Assembly: GCA_002484335.1 (NCBI GenBank)
Contig: DLJQ01000012.1
Location: 119,877 to 183,876 of the forward strand
Origin: Flavobacteriales bacterium UBA7612
GTDB taxonomy: Bacteria > Bacteroidota > Bacteroidia > Flavobacteriales > Weeksellaceae
DNA length: 64,000 bases
Direction of reading: 5' to 3'
The notes beneath the pieces were generated by a model. The model was not told the DNA's origin. It saw nothing but the letters and a program-made list of their open reading frames with translations, and ran no database searches. Shown here piece after piece: positions 16,401 to 25,931 of this stretch (position 1 is the stretch's first letter; each line of letters begins with the position of its first letter). The position numbers and the translations under genes are program-made.

Positions 16401-16829
16401 TTAATGTTTACCATCATCAAAAACTTGAATAGAAACATTTTTTTCAACTAAATCTGTAAATTTACCATTATATCTAGTTGCTTTAACCAAATGATTATCT
16501 ATCCAATGGTAATTACCTCCTCTAGGTTTATTCATCAAAAGTCCATGGTATTTAAATCCATGTTTTTTTAACCAAGTTTCCGTGTAATCTCTATGCTCCT
16601 CTAAACGAGAAGTAAAAAATGTTATAATATGTCCTTCATCAAACCATTTATTTAATGTAACTAATGCATCTGGATAAACTTCAGCTGTTAACATTCTCTC
16701 TGGTTCTTCGTTTGGAATATCATCACAAATTGTCCCGTCAATATCTATTAAATAATTTTTTATATGCTCAGGTAAAATTGGACTTACTTTCTCTCCATTT
16801 TCAATTTTTTCTTCTAAAATGTTTTTCAT
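16401..16829 (-). CDS. HAD-superfamily phosphatase-like protein
   Basis: This 142-residue protein has the haloacid dehalogenase motif I as DIDGTICDD (about 29-37), with both nucleophile and general-acid aspartates, and motif II as TFFTSR. It has no large cap, so it should act on a bulky or macromolecular substrate. From memory, homologues in Flavobacteriia are sometimes named phosphoheptose isomerase, but there is no SIS fold here, so I consider that name wrong. It sits between the two Fe-S protein genes on the same strand, which suggests co-transcription, although a link with redox work is not obvious. Confidence 0.78.
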   Translation of the reverse strand: MKNILEEKIENGEKVSPILPEHIKNYLIDIDGTICDDIPNEEPERMLTAEVYPDALVTLNKWFDEGHIITFFTSRLEEHRDYTETWLKKHGFKYHGLLMNKPRGGNYHWIDNHLVKATRYNGKFTDLVEKNVSIQVFDDGKH

Positions 16830-16898
16830 GTTACGTGTTGTTTTGTGTATTTATTGTTTGTTTTGTAAATTAATAGTTAATGAAAATGGAATTATTTT

Positions 16899-18227
16899 TT
16901 AATCGTTTGCCCAATTTAATCGATCCGCATTATTAAATTGCCATGGTGCACCGTTATTTTCTACATTAGACATCATCATGTTTAATTCTTGTGGAGCTGC
17001 AGATTGTTCCATAACAAGATATCTTCGCAAATCTATAATAATAGATAAAGGATCTATATTTATTGGACATGCTTGTGTACAAGCATTACACGAAGTACAA
17101 GCCCATAATTCTTCTGGTGTTATATAGTCGTTAACTAATGTTTTTCCATCATCCACATATTTACCATTAAGATCTATATTCTTACTTATTGTTTCAAGAC
17201 GATCTCTAGTATCCATCATTATTTTACGAGGTGATAACTTTTTACCAGTTATATTAGCAGGACATTCAGATGAACAACGACCACACTCTGTACATGTATA
17301 TGCGTTTAATAATTGAATTTGATTAAGGTCAAAAACATCTTTTGCTCCAAATGTTTCAGCTTCTCCTTGTGGTTCAGTTGGAGTTGCATAAGGATCTGCA
17401 TTGGGATCCATCATCATTTTAACCTCATCAGTTACAGATTTTAAATTATTAAACTCTGCCTTAGGTTCTAGTTTAGAAAACCAAGTATTTGGAAAAGCTA
17501 ATATAATATGTAAATGTTTTGAGTAATATAAATAATTTAAAAAAAAGAAAATCCCTATAATATGAAACCACCAGGCTGTTCTTTCTACAATATAAATAAA
17601 TGTTGTATCATTAAATTGACGAATAACTGGCGCTGTTAGCCAAGATGAAATAGGAAAAGAACCTGCATGTGTATAATGTGGTACATTCATTTGTTGAAGT
17701 ACTTGATCTGCTCCATTCATAGTAAATAAAGCCATCATAAAAGCTACTTCCATGTACAAAATATAATTTGCATCTTCCTTCGGCCAACCTTTCATTTCAG
17801 GCTTCCAGAATCTTGCAATTTTGACTATATTTCTTCTACACCAAAATACAATACAAGAAATCATAACTAAAAATGCTAAGATTTCGAAAAACCCTATCAT
17901 TAAGTTATAAAAACTCCCTAAAAAACTTAAAACTCGATGAGTTCCAAAAACTCCGTCGATTAGAATCTCTAGAACTTCTACATTAATTAAAACAAATCCT
18001 ACATAGACAAAACTATGTAAAATAGCAGGAATTGGCCTCACTCCCATTTTACCTTGTCCTAATGCAACTCGAATCATTGTTTTCCATCTTTCTTTCGGAT
18101 GGTCAAAACGTGTAATTTCTTTTCCTAGTTTTATATTCCGTATTAATTTTTTTACGTTTTTAGTAAAAAACCAAATACTTCCTATCATTAATAAGAGAAA
18201 AATTAAATTTGGAATGTACTTAATCAT
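16899..18227 (-). CDS. Membrane 4Fe-4S oxidoreductase (HdrC/NarI-like)
   Basis: This 442-residue protein has an N-terminal membrane part with about five helices (residues 4-22, 68-95, 105-128, 155-175 and 220-240) that resembles a respiratory cytochrome b-type gamma subunit. It is followed by a cytoplasmic ferredoxin domain with two classic clusters: CTECGRCSSECPA and CTSCNACTQACPI. It should move electrons between a soluble donor and the quinone pool together with the CCG protein at 15568-16359. The gene follows mlaD on the same strand (40 bases). The combination of respiratory-type redox genes with envelope genes is a recurring arrangement in Flavobacteriia, and its reason is unknown to me. 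Confidence 0.87.
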   Translation of the reverse strand: MIKYIPNLIFLLLMIGSIWFFTKNVKKLIRNIKLGKEITRFDHPKERWKTMIRVALGQGKMGVRPIPAILHSFVYVGFVLINVEVLEILIDGVFGTHRVLSFLGSFYNLMIGFFEILAFLVMISCIVFWCRRNIVKIARFWKPEMKGWPKEDANYILYMEVAFMMALFTMNGADQVLQQMNVPHYTHAGSFPISSWLTAPVIRQFNDTTFIYIVERTAWWFHIIGIFFFLNYLYYSKHLHIILAFPNTWFSKLEPKAEFNNLKSVTDEVKMMMDPNADPYATPTEPQGEAETFGAKDVFDLNQIQLLNAYTCTECGRCSSECPANITGKKLSPRKIMMDTRDRLETISKNIDLNGKYVDDGKTLVNDYITPEELWACTSCNACTQACPINIDPLSIIIDLRRYLVMEQSAAPQELNMMMSNVENNGAPWQFNNADRLNWAND

Positions 18228-18267
18228 TATTTATATCTTTTTGTGGTTTTGATATTTATAAAATTAA

Positions 18268-19221
18268 CTATGGCTGTATAGGTTGTTTTTTTCCAAATAC
18301 TGATATATTAACATATCTACTTGGATTCTTTTTTAAATCCTCAACCAAAGAATTCATATTCTTAATAGTTGCTTCTAATTCATTAGCAATTCCATCGTCT
18401 TTTGCTAATTTACCTAGAGAACCTTTTCCATTATTAACATCTTCTAAAAGTCCATTTAAATTCTTAGATACATTCTCAAAATTTTTAATTACTTGATCTA
18501 ATTGTAATTCATTTAATTTATCAGCAGTTTGACCAAATTTTTCTACAGTAGATTTTGCAGAAGTTAATGTAGCTGATAAAGTTTTTTGATTTGAAGCAAT
18601 TAAATTATTTGCACTGTTTGAAGTTGCTGTTAATGATTGTGCTGTTTTATCAAATGATGCTACAGTATTATTTAGATTTTTTAGCATTGCTTTTACATCT
18701 TGCTGTGCATCTTTATCTAAAATATTATTCACACCTTGTAAAGTATGATTAAAACTAACTAAAACACTATCTAGCTTTGTTTGTGTTGGAGATAATTGCT
18801 TTGTAAGACCATCCATCATTCCTCCAGCAACACGACCTTCAAGATAATCACCGCTTTTAGCAATATCTGGCCCATAGTCTAATAATAATCGTACTTCAGG
18901 CCCAGACATAATACCTGGTTCATAAATTTCTGCTATTGTCTTTTTAGAAAATTGTATATCTTTATCAATAGATAATACTACATCAAAATAAATTGGTTTT
19001 GCATCATCTACAATTTTAATTTCTTTTACTTGTCCAACTCTTAAACCATTTATAGAAACAGGTTTTGACGGAGCTAATCCCTTAACATTTTCAAACTTAA
19101 CGATAAATAATCGTCCTGATGAAAAGATATTTTGTCCTTTCAAAAAATTAAACAACATAAAAAAACCTATTAAGGTTACAATCGTTACAATTCCTATTTT
19201 GAATTCTTTAGATAACTTCAC
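18268..19221 (-). CDS. MlaD/MCE family lipid-transport protein
   Basis: This 317-residue protein has one N-terminal membrane anchor (about 8-26), then an MCE domain (about 38-115, with VKFENVKGLAPSKPVSINGL and VGQVKEI), then a long helical region with many Ser, Thr and Asn residues. It is the MlaD/PqiB type. Such proteins form hexameric rings that shuttle phospholipids between the inner and outer membranes. No MlaE or MlaF gene is in the window, so the partner permease and ATPase must be elsewhere. It lies 60 bases after the amidase gene, and a -7 box at 19238-19245 could give it its own start. Confidence 0.9.
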   Translation of the reverse strand: MKLSKEFKIGIVTIVTLIGFFMLFNFLKGQNIFSSGRLFIVKFENVKGLAPSKPVSINGLRVGQVKEIKIVDDAKPIYFDVVLSIDKDIQFSKKTIAEIYEPGIMSGPEVRLLLDYGPDIAKSGDYLEGRVAGGMMDGLTKQLSPTQTKLDSVLVSFNHTLQGVNNILDKDAQQDVKAMLKNLNNTVASFDKTAQSLTATSNSANNLIASNQKTLSATLTSAKSTVEKFGQTADKLNELQLDQVIKNFENVSKNLNGLLEDVNNGKGSLGKLAKDDGIANELEATIKNMNSLVEDLKKNPSRYVNISVFGKKQPIQP

Positions 19222-19237
19222 TATTTTTTATTTTATA

Positions 19238-19245
19238 CAAAATTA
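19238..19245 (-). promoter_or_regulatory. -7 box TAATTTTG before mlaD-like gene
   Basis: On the minus strand TAATTTTG matches TAnnTTTG, 17 bases before the MCE-protein ATG. It would be an internal promoter after the amidase gene. Confidence 0.35.
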
Positions 19246-19281
19246 AAATTTAATTTCTAAAGAAACATCTTTTATTCATTA

Positions 19282-20592
19282 TTACATTGGATTTTCTCCA
19301 TTAAATGTAACTATAAAAGAGTTTCTGAAACCTTTTTCTTGAACTTGTTTTAATGTTTTTTGAGCTTCTTCCATGGTTTTATCTTGTCCAAAATAATATT
19401 TTTGAAGCCCACCTTCTTTTACTCGCAAAACATTAGTTAAACCATTAAATTTATCGTCTTTATCTCTATACTTCTTATTTGAGGTCATAAATTGAACTCT
19501 ATAATTTTGTACTCCTTCTAATTTTTTATTCGATTCTACCTCTACGATTTTCGCTTTAGAAAAACCTTTACGTTTAACAGTGTTTAACAATTCGTCAGCT
19601 CTGGATTGTAAATCTGTCTCTCCTAAATAATATACATAATTATCTCCTTCCTGAACAACATCAAGATCTGTTAAACCTTTTAATTGTGGTGATGTAGGAG
19701 AAAATTTAGTTTTAGAATCCATTACTCTAATTTTTAATTTTTTCCCAACCAAAGGAGTTTCTGCTACCTTAATAGGTTTATCTTCATTTGATTGTTGTCC
19801 ATCAACTCCACTTCTACGATCATACTCTCTTTTATATTCTTGAAAAGCTTTATATAAAGATTCAGCTGCTTTTTGCTTACCTTCCTCAGATGCTAAATAT
19901 GTTCCTTCATCTTGATTTGATATAAAACCTATTTCTACTAATACTGATGGAGATGCATTATTTCTAAGAACATGTAAATTTCCCTGTTTAACCCCTCTAC
20001 TTTTCCTTCCTTCTTGATTAATAAAAGTTTTTTCCATTAAATCTGCAAAACGTAAACTTTGTTCTTTATAAGCAGCATTCATTATTTCAAAAGCAATTAC
20101 AGCTTCAGGATCATTAGGATTAAATTTCTCATACTTTTCTTTATCTTTTTCTAAAAAAACAACAGAATTTTCTCTACGAGAAACATCGTCTGTCTGACTC
20201 ATTTTATTCAATCCCATCACAAAAGTTTCTGTACCCGATGCTGACGTATTAGAAGCAGAATTACAATGAACAGAAACAAATAAATTAGCATGGTTTGCAT
20301 TTGAAATATCAGTACGTTCAGACAATTCTAAAAATACATCTGTTTTTCTAGTCCAAACAACTTTAACATCTTTATAATTCGCTTGAATTAAATTTCCAAA
20401 TCTCAATGCTACATCTAATGCTATATTCTTCTCCAAATCAGCAACACCTCTCGCTCCTGTGTCATGACCACCATGACCAGCATCTATAACAATTACAAAT
20501 TTTTGATTTTTTTGTGCAAATGAAACTATAGAAAATGTTAGTATCATAACAAAAAATAAATACTTTTGTATGTTAATCATTTTTAAACTCAT
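19282..20592 (-). CDS. N-acetylmuramoyl-L-alanine amidase with SPOR-like repeats
   Basis: This 436-residue exported zinc amidase cuts the bond between MurNAc and L-Ala and helps separate daughter cells. The signal peptide covers about residues 1-27. The amidase_3 domain holds the zinc ligands His40 (DAGHGG), Glu54 and His109 (SVHCNS) and the catalytic Glu220 (LVEIGF). After a linker come two similar SPOR-like modules (about 295-355 and 370-430), each with a 'GLT..V.V.EG....YYLG' pattern and a repeated helix. Such modules bind denuded glycan at the septum. Either of two ATGs (codon 1 or 5) could be used. It faces lptD with only 27 bases between the starts, so their promoters must overlap coding DNA. 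Confidence 0.93.
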   Translation of the reverse strand: MSLKMINIQKYLFFVMILTFSIVSFAQKNQKFVIVIDAGHGGHDTGARGVADLEKNIALDVALRFGNLIQANYKDVKVVWTRKTDVFLELSERTDISNANHANLFVSVHCNSASNTSASGTETFVMGLNKMSQTDDVSRRENSVVFLEKDKEKYEKFNPNDPEAVIAFEIMNAAYKEQSLRFADLMEKTFINQEGRKSRGVKQGNLHVLRNNASPSVLVEIGFISNQDEGTYLASEEGKQKAAESLYKAFQEYKREYDRRSGVDGQQSNEDKPIKVAETPLVGKKLKIRVMDSKTKFSPTSPQLKGLTDLDVVQEGDNYVYYLGETDLQSRADELLNTVKRKGFSKAKIVEVESNKKLEGVQNYRVQFMTSNKKYRDKDDKFNGLTNVLRVKEGGLQKYYFGQDKTMEEAQKTLKQVQEKGFRNSFIVTFNGENPM

Positions 20593-20619
20593 ACTGTAGG
20601 TTTGTTTTTTTGATTAATT

Positions 20620-23265
20620 TTGACGCAATTTATAAAAAATAAGTTTTTCAATTTGTTTACAAAAGCAATTAAATCGATTTTATTTTTTAGTCCAGTTATG
20701 GTTTGTACTGTTTCCTTTGGACAAATAGAAAATAAAAACAACGATAAAGATCACTCTAAGAACGTATCTGATTCTATCAAATTAGATACCATTATTCCTG
20801 TGAAAGAAAAATTAGAGTATATAGTAGAACACAATTCCGAAGATGAAATCCATAATCGTAAAAAACGAATGACTTATCTATTACGAAAAGCTCATGTTGT
20901 TTATAATGATATGATTATAGATGCTGATTATGTAGAATTGAACTGGGACACTGGAGATGTATATGCTGAAGGAAAAAGAGATTCCTTAGGTAATATTATA
21001 GAAAAAACAAAGTTTACTCAAAATAATCAAGAAATCTTGCAAGATGCATTTAAAGTAAACTTTAAAACTAAAATTGGTATTGCTTATAATATTAGAATGA
21101 CAGAGCAAGATGGTGTTATTATAGCTGACAAAGCTAAACGCGTTAATGATTCTGTTATGTTACTTAGAAAAGCTGATTTTACTACAGATACTTACTTTAA
21201 GGAAAACAAAGATTCTCGTCCTGATTATTTTCTTAGAGCTCAGGAAGGTAAAATGATTGAGAAAAATGGAAAAAAAACATTAATTACTGGTCCAATGAAT
21301 ATGTGGATTTATGATGTTCCGACACCATTAGCTTTACCTTTTGGTTATATGCCTGCTATGGGTGAAAATAGAGCTGCAGGAATTTTAATGCCTAGACCTG
21401 GAGAAAGAACAACTCTTGGTTTTTTCATCGAAGATATAGGCTTTTATGTACCTTTTGGTGAAAAATTTGATTTGAAGCTTTCTGGAGATATATATACAAA
21501 AGGGAGTTGGGCTTTAAGAGCTGAATCTAATTATAAAAATAGATATAAATACAATGGGCGTTTTGCGGTAAATATAGAAAATAGATTAACAGGTATAAAA
21601 GGACTAACTGAAGGAACAAATGCATTCTCTAAGCAAAATCTATTCGGAATTACTTGGACTCATTCTCAAGATCCAAAAGCAAATCCTTATTTGTTGTTTA
21701 ACGCTAATGTTAATTTCTCTAGTTCCAAGTATTACCGTCAATCTGTAAGAAATCAATACATTAATAATGGTCAAGTTTTCACTAACAACGTTAACTCTTC
21801 GATTAATTTAACTAAAAATTTCGAGAATTCACCTTTTACAGCTCAAATGAGTATGTCTCATTCTCAAAACTATAATACTGGAGCTATAAACATTGCTTTT
21901 CCTAAATTAAATGTTACTATGTCTCGTATATATCCTTTTGCAAAAAAGAATATGCCAAAAGAAGGATTATTACAAAATCTAGGTTTAACATATAGTATGC
22001 AAGCAGGTAACGAAGTAAACACAACTGATAATGATATTCTTACACAAAAAATGTGGAAAGAACAAATGCGTACAGGAGCAAGTCATAAAGTTGGATTACA
22101 AACTGGTATTACGCTAGCAAATTATTTCCCTTTAACATTATCTTCAGATTATAATGAAGTTTGGGGAGATAATAAGATAACTAGATCATACAACTCTGTT
22201 AATGGTAAAGTTGAAGATACAACTATTAAAGGCTTCAATTCATATAGAACATTTAACTTTAATGCTTCTCTATCAACTAACATATACGGAACGTATATCA
22301 ATCCAAATAAAAATGCTACAATATTAGGAGTTCAGCATGTTATTAGTCCTTCTATTGGATACACATACACTCCCGATTTTCAATCACCTAATTGGAGTTA
22401 TTACAAATCTTATCAAGATAAAAATCAAGAAGAAGTTTGGTATAACCAATATCAAAATATGCTTTATGGAGTAAGTATTCCTGGTCTTACTAACTCCATT
22501 AATTTTGGTATTTCGAACAATCTTGAAATGAAAGTAAAAGATGAAAAAGATTCCAAAGGATTTAAAAAAGTTAAAATCTTTGAATATTTAAGATTTACTT
22601 CTGCCTACAATTTTTCTGCAGATGAATTTAAATTATCACCTATTTCTGTTAATGGTATGACATCATTATTTGATAGAAAAGTTAATGTTCAATTTTCTTC
22701 AACAGTTAATCCTTATGAAATAAGACGTTACATAAATGCAGCAGGAACAGAAGTTTCTGAATATGTAGACAAATTGGGACTTGGAAATCTTAGAGTATCT
22801 AATATGACAATAGGTACAGGATACACTTTTGACAATAGTACTTTTGGAGGAAAACGTTTTGATGCTAAAAATTATAAAAAAAGAGGTACTGTTCGTGATG
22901 AAAACTTCTATTATGATAATGATAATTATGCGCAATACGCTATTCCTTGGAGTTTAACAGCTAATTTAAGTTATAATTATACTAAAGGTACTCAAAGAGA
23001 AGGAACTAGCACAGGGTCAATCGCAATGAACGGTAAAATTTCACCAACACCATACTGGGCTATCTCTGCAAATGCAACATATGATTTTATAAAAAATGAT
23101 ATCACCTATGTTCGCTTTGGTTTCGAAAGAGATTTACGAAGTTTTACTTTTTCTTTCAACTGGACTCCAATGGGAACATATAAAAGTTATGACTTTTTTA
23201 TTGGTATAAAAGCAAATATATTACAAGATTTAAAATATACTGAAAGATCAAGACTTCAGTATTAA
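20620..23265 (+). CDS. lptD: LptD-like outer-membrane LPS assembly protein
   Basis: This 881-residue protein matches the Bacteroidota form of LptD, the outer-membrane barrel that inserts lipopolysaccharide in the outer leaflet. The start must be TTG at 20620: an in-frame TGA lies at 20611, and the next ATG (20698) would cut the signal peptide (about 1-35, ending VSFGQ). After it comes an OstA/LptA-like jellyroll (about 80-190, with NDMIIDADYVELNWDTGDVYAEG), then a long beta-barrel rich in aromatic and Asn residues. It lacks the four-cysteine pattern of enterobacterial LptD, which is usual in this phylum. It is divergent from the amidase and probably co-transcribed with ridA (12-base gap). Confidence 0.88.
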   Translation: MTQFIKNKFFNLFTKAIKSILFFSPVMVCTVSFGQIENKNNDKDHSKNVSDSIKLDTIIPVKEKLEYIVEHNSEDEIHNRKKRMTYLLRKAHVVYNDMIIDADYVELNWDTGDVYAEGKRDSLGNIIEKTKFTQNNQEILQDAFKVNFKTKIGIAYNIRMTEQDGVIIADKAKRVNDSVMLLRKADFTTDTYFKENKDSRPDYFLRAQEGKMIEKNGKKTLITGPMNMWIYDVPTPLALPFGYMPAMGENRAAGILMPRPGERTTLGFFIEDIGFYVPFGEKFDLKLSGDIYTKGSWALRAESNYKNRYKYNGRFAVNIENRLTGIKGLTEGTNAFSKQNLFGITWTHSQDPKANPYLLFNANVNFSSSKYYRQSVRNQYINNGQVFTNNVNSSINLTKNFENSPFTAQMSMSHSQNYNTGAINIAFPKLNVTMSRIYPFAKKNMPKEGLLQNLGLTYSMQAGNEVNTTDNDILTQKMWKEQMRTGASHKVGLQTGITLANYFPLTLSSDYNEVWGDNKITRSYNSVNGKVEDTTIKGFNSYRTFNFNASLSTNIYGTYINPNKNATILGVQHVISPSIGYTYTPDFQSPNWSYYKSYQDKNQEEVWYNQYQNMLYGVSIPGLTNSINFGISNNLEMKVKDEKDSKGFKKVKIFEYLRFTSAYNFSADEFKLSPISVNGMTSLFDRKVNVQFSSTVNPYEIRRYINAAGTEVSEYVDKLGLGNLRVSNMTIGTGYTFDNSTFGGKRFDAKNYKKRGTVRDENFYYDNDNYAQYAIPWSLTANLSYNYTKGTQREGTSTGSIAMNGKISPTPYWAISANATYDFIKNDITYVRFGFERDLRSFTFSFNWTPMGTYKSYDFFIGIKANILQDLKYTERSRLQY

Positions 23266-23277
23266 AAAACATAAAAC

Positions 23278-23664
23278 ATGAAAAAAGAAATTATTTATAC
23301 AACTAAAGCTCCTGAAGCTATAGGGCCATACTCTCAAGGAATAAAAATTAATGGATTATTATATACATCAGGTCAGATACCTTTTGATGTAAATAAAAAT
23401 GAATTAGTAACAACTGGCATAAAAGATGAAGTACATCAAGTAATGAAAAATATCATTGCAATCTTAGATGCTGGAAAAACTAATATAAATAATATCATAA
23501 AAACAACTATTTTCGTAAAAGATTTGAATGATTTTAATGATGTAAATGAAGTTTATGCTTCTTATTTTACTGATGAAAATTATCCTGCACGAGAATGTGT
23601 TGAAGTTGCTAGATTACCAAGAGATGTAAATGTTGAAATATCTGTAATCGCATTAGCTAACTAA
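23278..23664 (+). CDS. ridA: RidA family enamine/imine deaminase
   Basis: RidA removes reactive enamines and imines that form during amino-acid catabolism and protects PLP enzymes. The 128-residue protein has the family's opening APEAIGPYSQGIK, the YTSGQIPFD strand, and the signature ARECVEVARLPRDVNVEISVIA, including the arginine that binds the carboxylate of the substrate. It is a trimer in other species. It follows lptD by 12 bases and is followed by a small membrane protein gene (9 bases), so all three appear to form one transcript. Confidence 0.95.
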   Translation: MKKEIIYTTKAPEAIGPYSQGIKINGLLYTSGQIPFDVNKNELVTTGIKDEVHQVMKNIIAILDAGKTNINNIIKTTIFVKDLNDFNDVNEVYASYFTDENYPARECVEVARLPRDVNVEISVIALAN

Positions 23665-23673
23665 AAATAAATT

Positions 23674-24150
23674 ATGCCTAAAGACAATCATATATTAAGA
23701 AATACAATTGCAGTAATAATTGGATTAGTTATAATCTATGTAATTATTCAATTTGGACTTGTTTTTAATGCCAATAGATTAGGTTGGGATGAAAAAGTCT
23801 TTCCTGAATGGAGACATATCATAAAATACTTCTCTAATGGTATAGGAAAAAAACACGAAGTCCAATTTTTCGGATCTATGCTAGTAATCAGTGGATTTGC
23901 TGCTTTAGTAGGTGGAATAATAACTGCTACAATTGTAAAGAGAGCTAAGCAAGCTTACACAATGTTTGTAGGATTTATTGTTTTTCTTGTAGCATTAGGA
24001 GATATATTAATTACTCCTAATCATCCTACTTGGTATGAAATTTCTATTTGTCCTGTTTTATTTTTTTCATCTTGGATTGGTGGACTAATAGTAGATTTAA
24101 TTTATAAGAAATTTTTAAAAAAACACAAACCAATAAGTCAATCTTATTAA
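23674..24150 (+). CDS. Four-helix membrane protein, unknown function
   Basis: This 158-residue protein has four predicted membrane helices (about 11-31, 66-87, 95-113 and 124-143) and a basic C-terminus (KKFLKKHKP). Between helices 1 and 2 is a polar loop with GWDEKVFPEWRHIIKYF. The third helix is followed by the short motif ITPNHPTWYEI, which looks conserved by its composition, but I cannot assign it to a family. It lies in a tight series between ridA and pdxA (gaps of 9 bases on both sides), so it is probably expressed with them. No function is suggested. Confidence 0.75.
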   Translation: MPKDNHILRNTIAVIIGLVIIYVIIQFGLVFNANRLGWDEKVFPEWRHIIKYFSNGIGKKHEVQFFGSMLVISGFAALVGGIITATIVKRAKQAYTMFVGFIVFLVALGDILITPNHPTWYEISICPVLFFSSWIGGLIVDLIYKKFLKKHKPISQSY

Positions 24151-24159
24151 AATATAATT

Positions 24160-25233
24160 ATGTCTGAAGCAAGTAGAAAAATAAGAGTAGCCATCTCTAT
24201 TGGTGATTATAATGGAATAGGAATTGAAGTTATTCTTAAAACATTACATGAAAAAGAGATTACAGAACTCTTTACTCCTGTCATTTTTGGATCTACAAAA
24301 CTTTTATCTTATCAAAAAGATCGTTTAAAATTTGATAAAATAAATTTTCAAGGAATTCAAGATCCTAGTCAAATTGTTGATGGAAAAATAAATGTAGTAA
24401 ATCTTTGGAAGGATCAAATAGATGTACAATTTGGTAAAGTAACAAAAGAAGCTGGAACTCATGCTTTCGAATCTTTAAAAGCTGCAACAGAATCAGTAGG
24501 AAATGGCTTTACAGATGTTTTAGTAACAGCTCCCATTAACAAAGATAATATACAATCAGATGAATTTAATTTTCCAGGTCATACAGAATATTTAGCTGAA
24601 ACTTGGAAAGGAAGAGCTCTAATGTTTTTAGTTTCAGAAAAATTAAAAGTAGGTTTAGTATCTCAACATGTTCCAATAAAAGATGTAGCAAAACAAATTA
24701 CCAATAAATCTGTATATTATAAAATACAACAAATACATAAAAGTTTAATTGAAGATTATGCAATCGAAAAACCAAAAATTGCAGTTCTTGGTCTTAATCC
24801 TCATGCGGGTGATAACGGTTTATTAGGAGCAGAAGAAAAAGAAATAATAATTCCTGTTATTAAAAGTTGTATAGAAAAAAATCAACTAATTTTTGGTCCT
24901 TATCCAGCTGATAGTTTTTTTACCCCTAAAAATCTAGATGCATTTGATGCAGTATTAGCTATGTATCACGACCAAGGTTTAGTTGCATTTAAAACGATTA
25001 GTTTTGATGAAGGGGTTAATTATACTGCAGGTTTAAAATATGTAAGAACTTCACCTGATCATGGAGTAGCTTATGACATTGCAGGTAAAGGAATTGCAAA
25101 TGAAGAATCTTTCAAAGAAGCAATTTACACAGCAATTGAATTATATAAAAACCGTGCTGAATATAAAGAATTAACAAAAAATGTACTTCAGCATATTCCC
25201 TTAAAATTAGAAAAGGGAGATAATAAAGAATAA
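24160..25233 (+). CDS. pdxA: 4-hydroxythreonine-4-phosphate dehydrogenase
   Basis: PdxA oxidises 4-hydroxythreonine 4-phosphate in the DXP-dependent route to vitamin B6 (pyridoxal phosphate), using NAD and a divalent metal. The 357-residue length is a little above the E. coli enzyme. The three metal-binding histidines lie in the expected places: NFPGHTEYLAE, LNPHAGDNGLLG and AMYHDQGLVAFK. The substrate loop TAPINKD and the KYVRTSPDHGVAYDIAGKG ending are also clear. It is the last gene of the lptD-ridA-pdxA series. The next gene, yceD, has its own promoter box. Confidence 0.97.
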   Translation: MSEASRKIRVAISIGDYNGIGIEVILKTLHEKEITELFTPVIFGSTKLLSYQKDRLKFDKINFQGIQDPSQIVDGKINVVNLWKDQIDVQFGKVTKEAGTHAFESLKAATESVGNGFTDVLVTAPINKDNIQSDEFNFPGHTEYLAETWKGRALMFLVSEKLKVGLVSQHVPIKDVAKQITNKSVYYKIQQIHKSLIEDYAIEKPKIAVLGLNPHAGDNGLLGAEEKEIIIPVIKSCIEKNQLIFGPYPADSFFTPKNLDAFDAVLAMYHDQGLVAFKTISFDEGVNYTAGLKYVRTSPDHGVAYDIAGKGIANEESFKEAIYTAIELYKNRAEYKELTKNVLQHIPLKLEKGDNKE

Positions 25234-25280
25234 AAAATTAAAAAACTTACAAAGAACTATTAATTTTAAATAAATTAGAT

Positions 25281-25288
25281 TATCTTTG
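25281..25288 (+). promoter_or_regulatory. -7 box TATCTTTG for yceD-rpmF
   Basis: TATCTTTG matches TAnnTTTG. It lies 16 bases before the yceD ATG, giving a leader of about ten bases. No -33 box is clear. Confidence 0.5.
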
Positions 25289-25304
25289 CACACCTTTTTG
25301 TGAT

Positions 25305-25877
25305 ATGGACAAGTTAAAAAATTACAATATTATATTCACTAGTTTACCTTTAGGTAAGAGTGATTTTGAGTTCGAACTGTCACAATCGTTCTTTGATTTA
25401 TTTGATATAGAGCAAGATTTTGAAGATCCTAAAATTATTTCAAAAGTAATTTTAGAAAAAAAATCAACAATGCTTGAATTAAAAATCGAAATAAAAGGAA
25501 ATATAACCGTTCCTTGTGATTTAACAGGAGAATTATTTGAACAAGAAATTTCAAACAATACAGAATTAATTGTTAAATTTGGGGACGAATTTGATGATAC
25601 TGATAATGAAATTTGGGTTATTCCTAGAGAAGAATACCAAATAAATATAGCACAAGTTCTTTATGAACTAACTATTTTATCAGTTCCAACAAAACGAATA
25701 CATCCAGATGTCTTAAATGGAGATAGTACTTCTGAAATGATGGATTTACTTGACCAATACAGTATTTATGAATTAAATGAGGATACTGAAGACATTAGTG
25801 ATATTAAAAATAACGAAGACGACGACGATGATGAAATCGATCCTCGTTGGGCAAAATTAAAAGATTTAAAACCTTAA
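25305..25877 (+). CDS. YceD/DUF177 family protein
   Basis: This 190-residue member of the YceD (DUF177) family is almost always encoded directly before rpmF, as here. In E. coli it affects 23S rRNA processing or stability; in plants a homologue is needed for 23S rRNA accumulation. The family signature is the VPCDLTGELFEQEI strand in the middle. The C-terminus is a very acidic run followed by IDPRWAKLKDL, which is usual in Bacteroidota. A -7 box at 25281-25288 provides a start for yceD-rpmF. The rpmF gene is 54 bases downstream. Confidence 0.9.
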   Translation: MDKLKNYNIIFTSLPLGKSDFEFELSQSFFDLFDIEQDFEDPKIISKVILEKKSTMLELKIEIKGNITVPCDLTGELFEQEISNNTELIVKFGDEFDDTDNEIWVIPREEYQINIAQVLYELTILSVPTKRIHPDVLNGDSTSEMMDLLDQYSIYELNEDTEDISDIKNNEDDDDDEIDPRWAKLKDLKP

Positions 25878-25931
25878 TTGGTTTTATAAGTTATAATAAA
25901 TTATAGAAATAAAGAAAAAAAGTAGTTAGAT

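Noticed and set aside
22699..22935. Ile/Ser-rich open frame opposite lptD
   Set aside because: It is a shadow of the lptD barrel region with a composition that mirrors it; no signal or family pattern.
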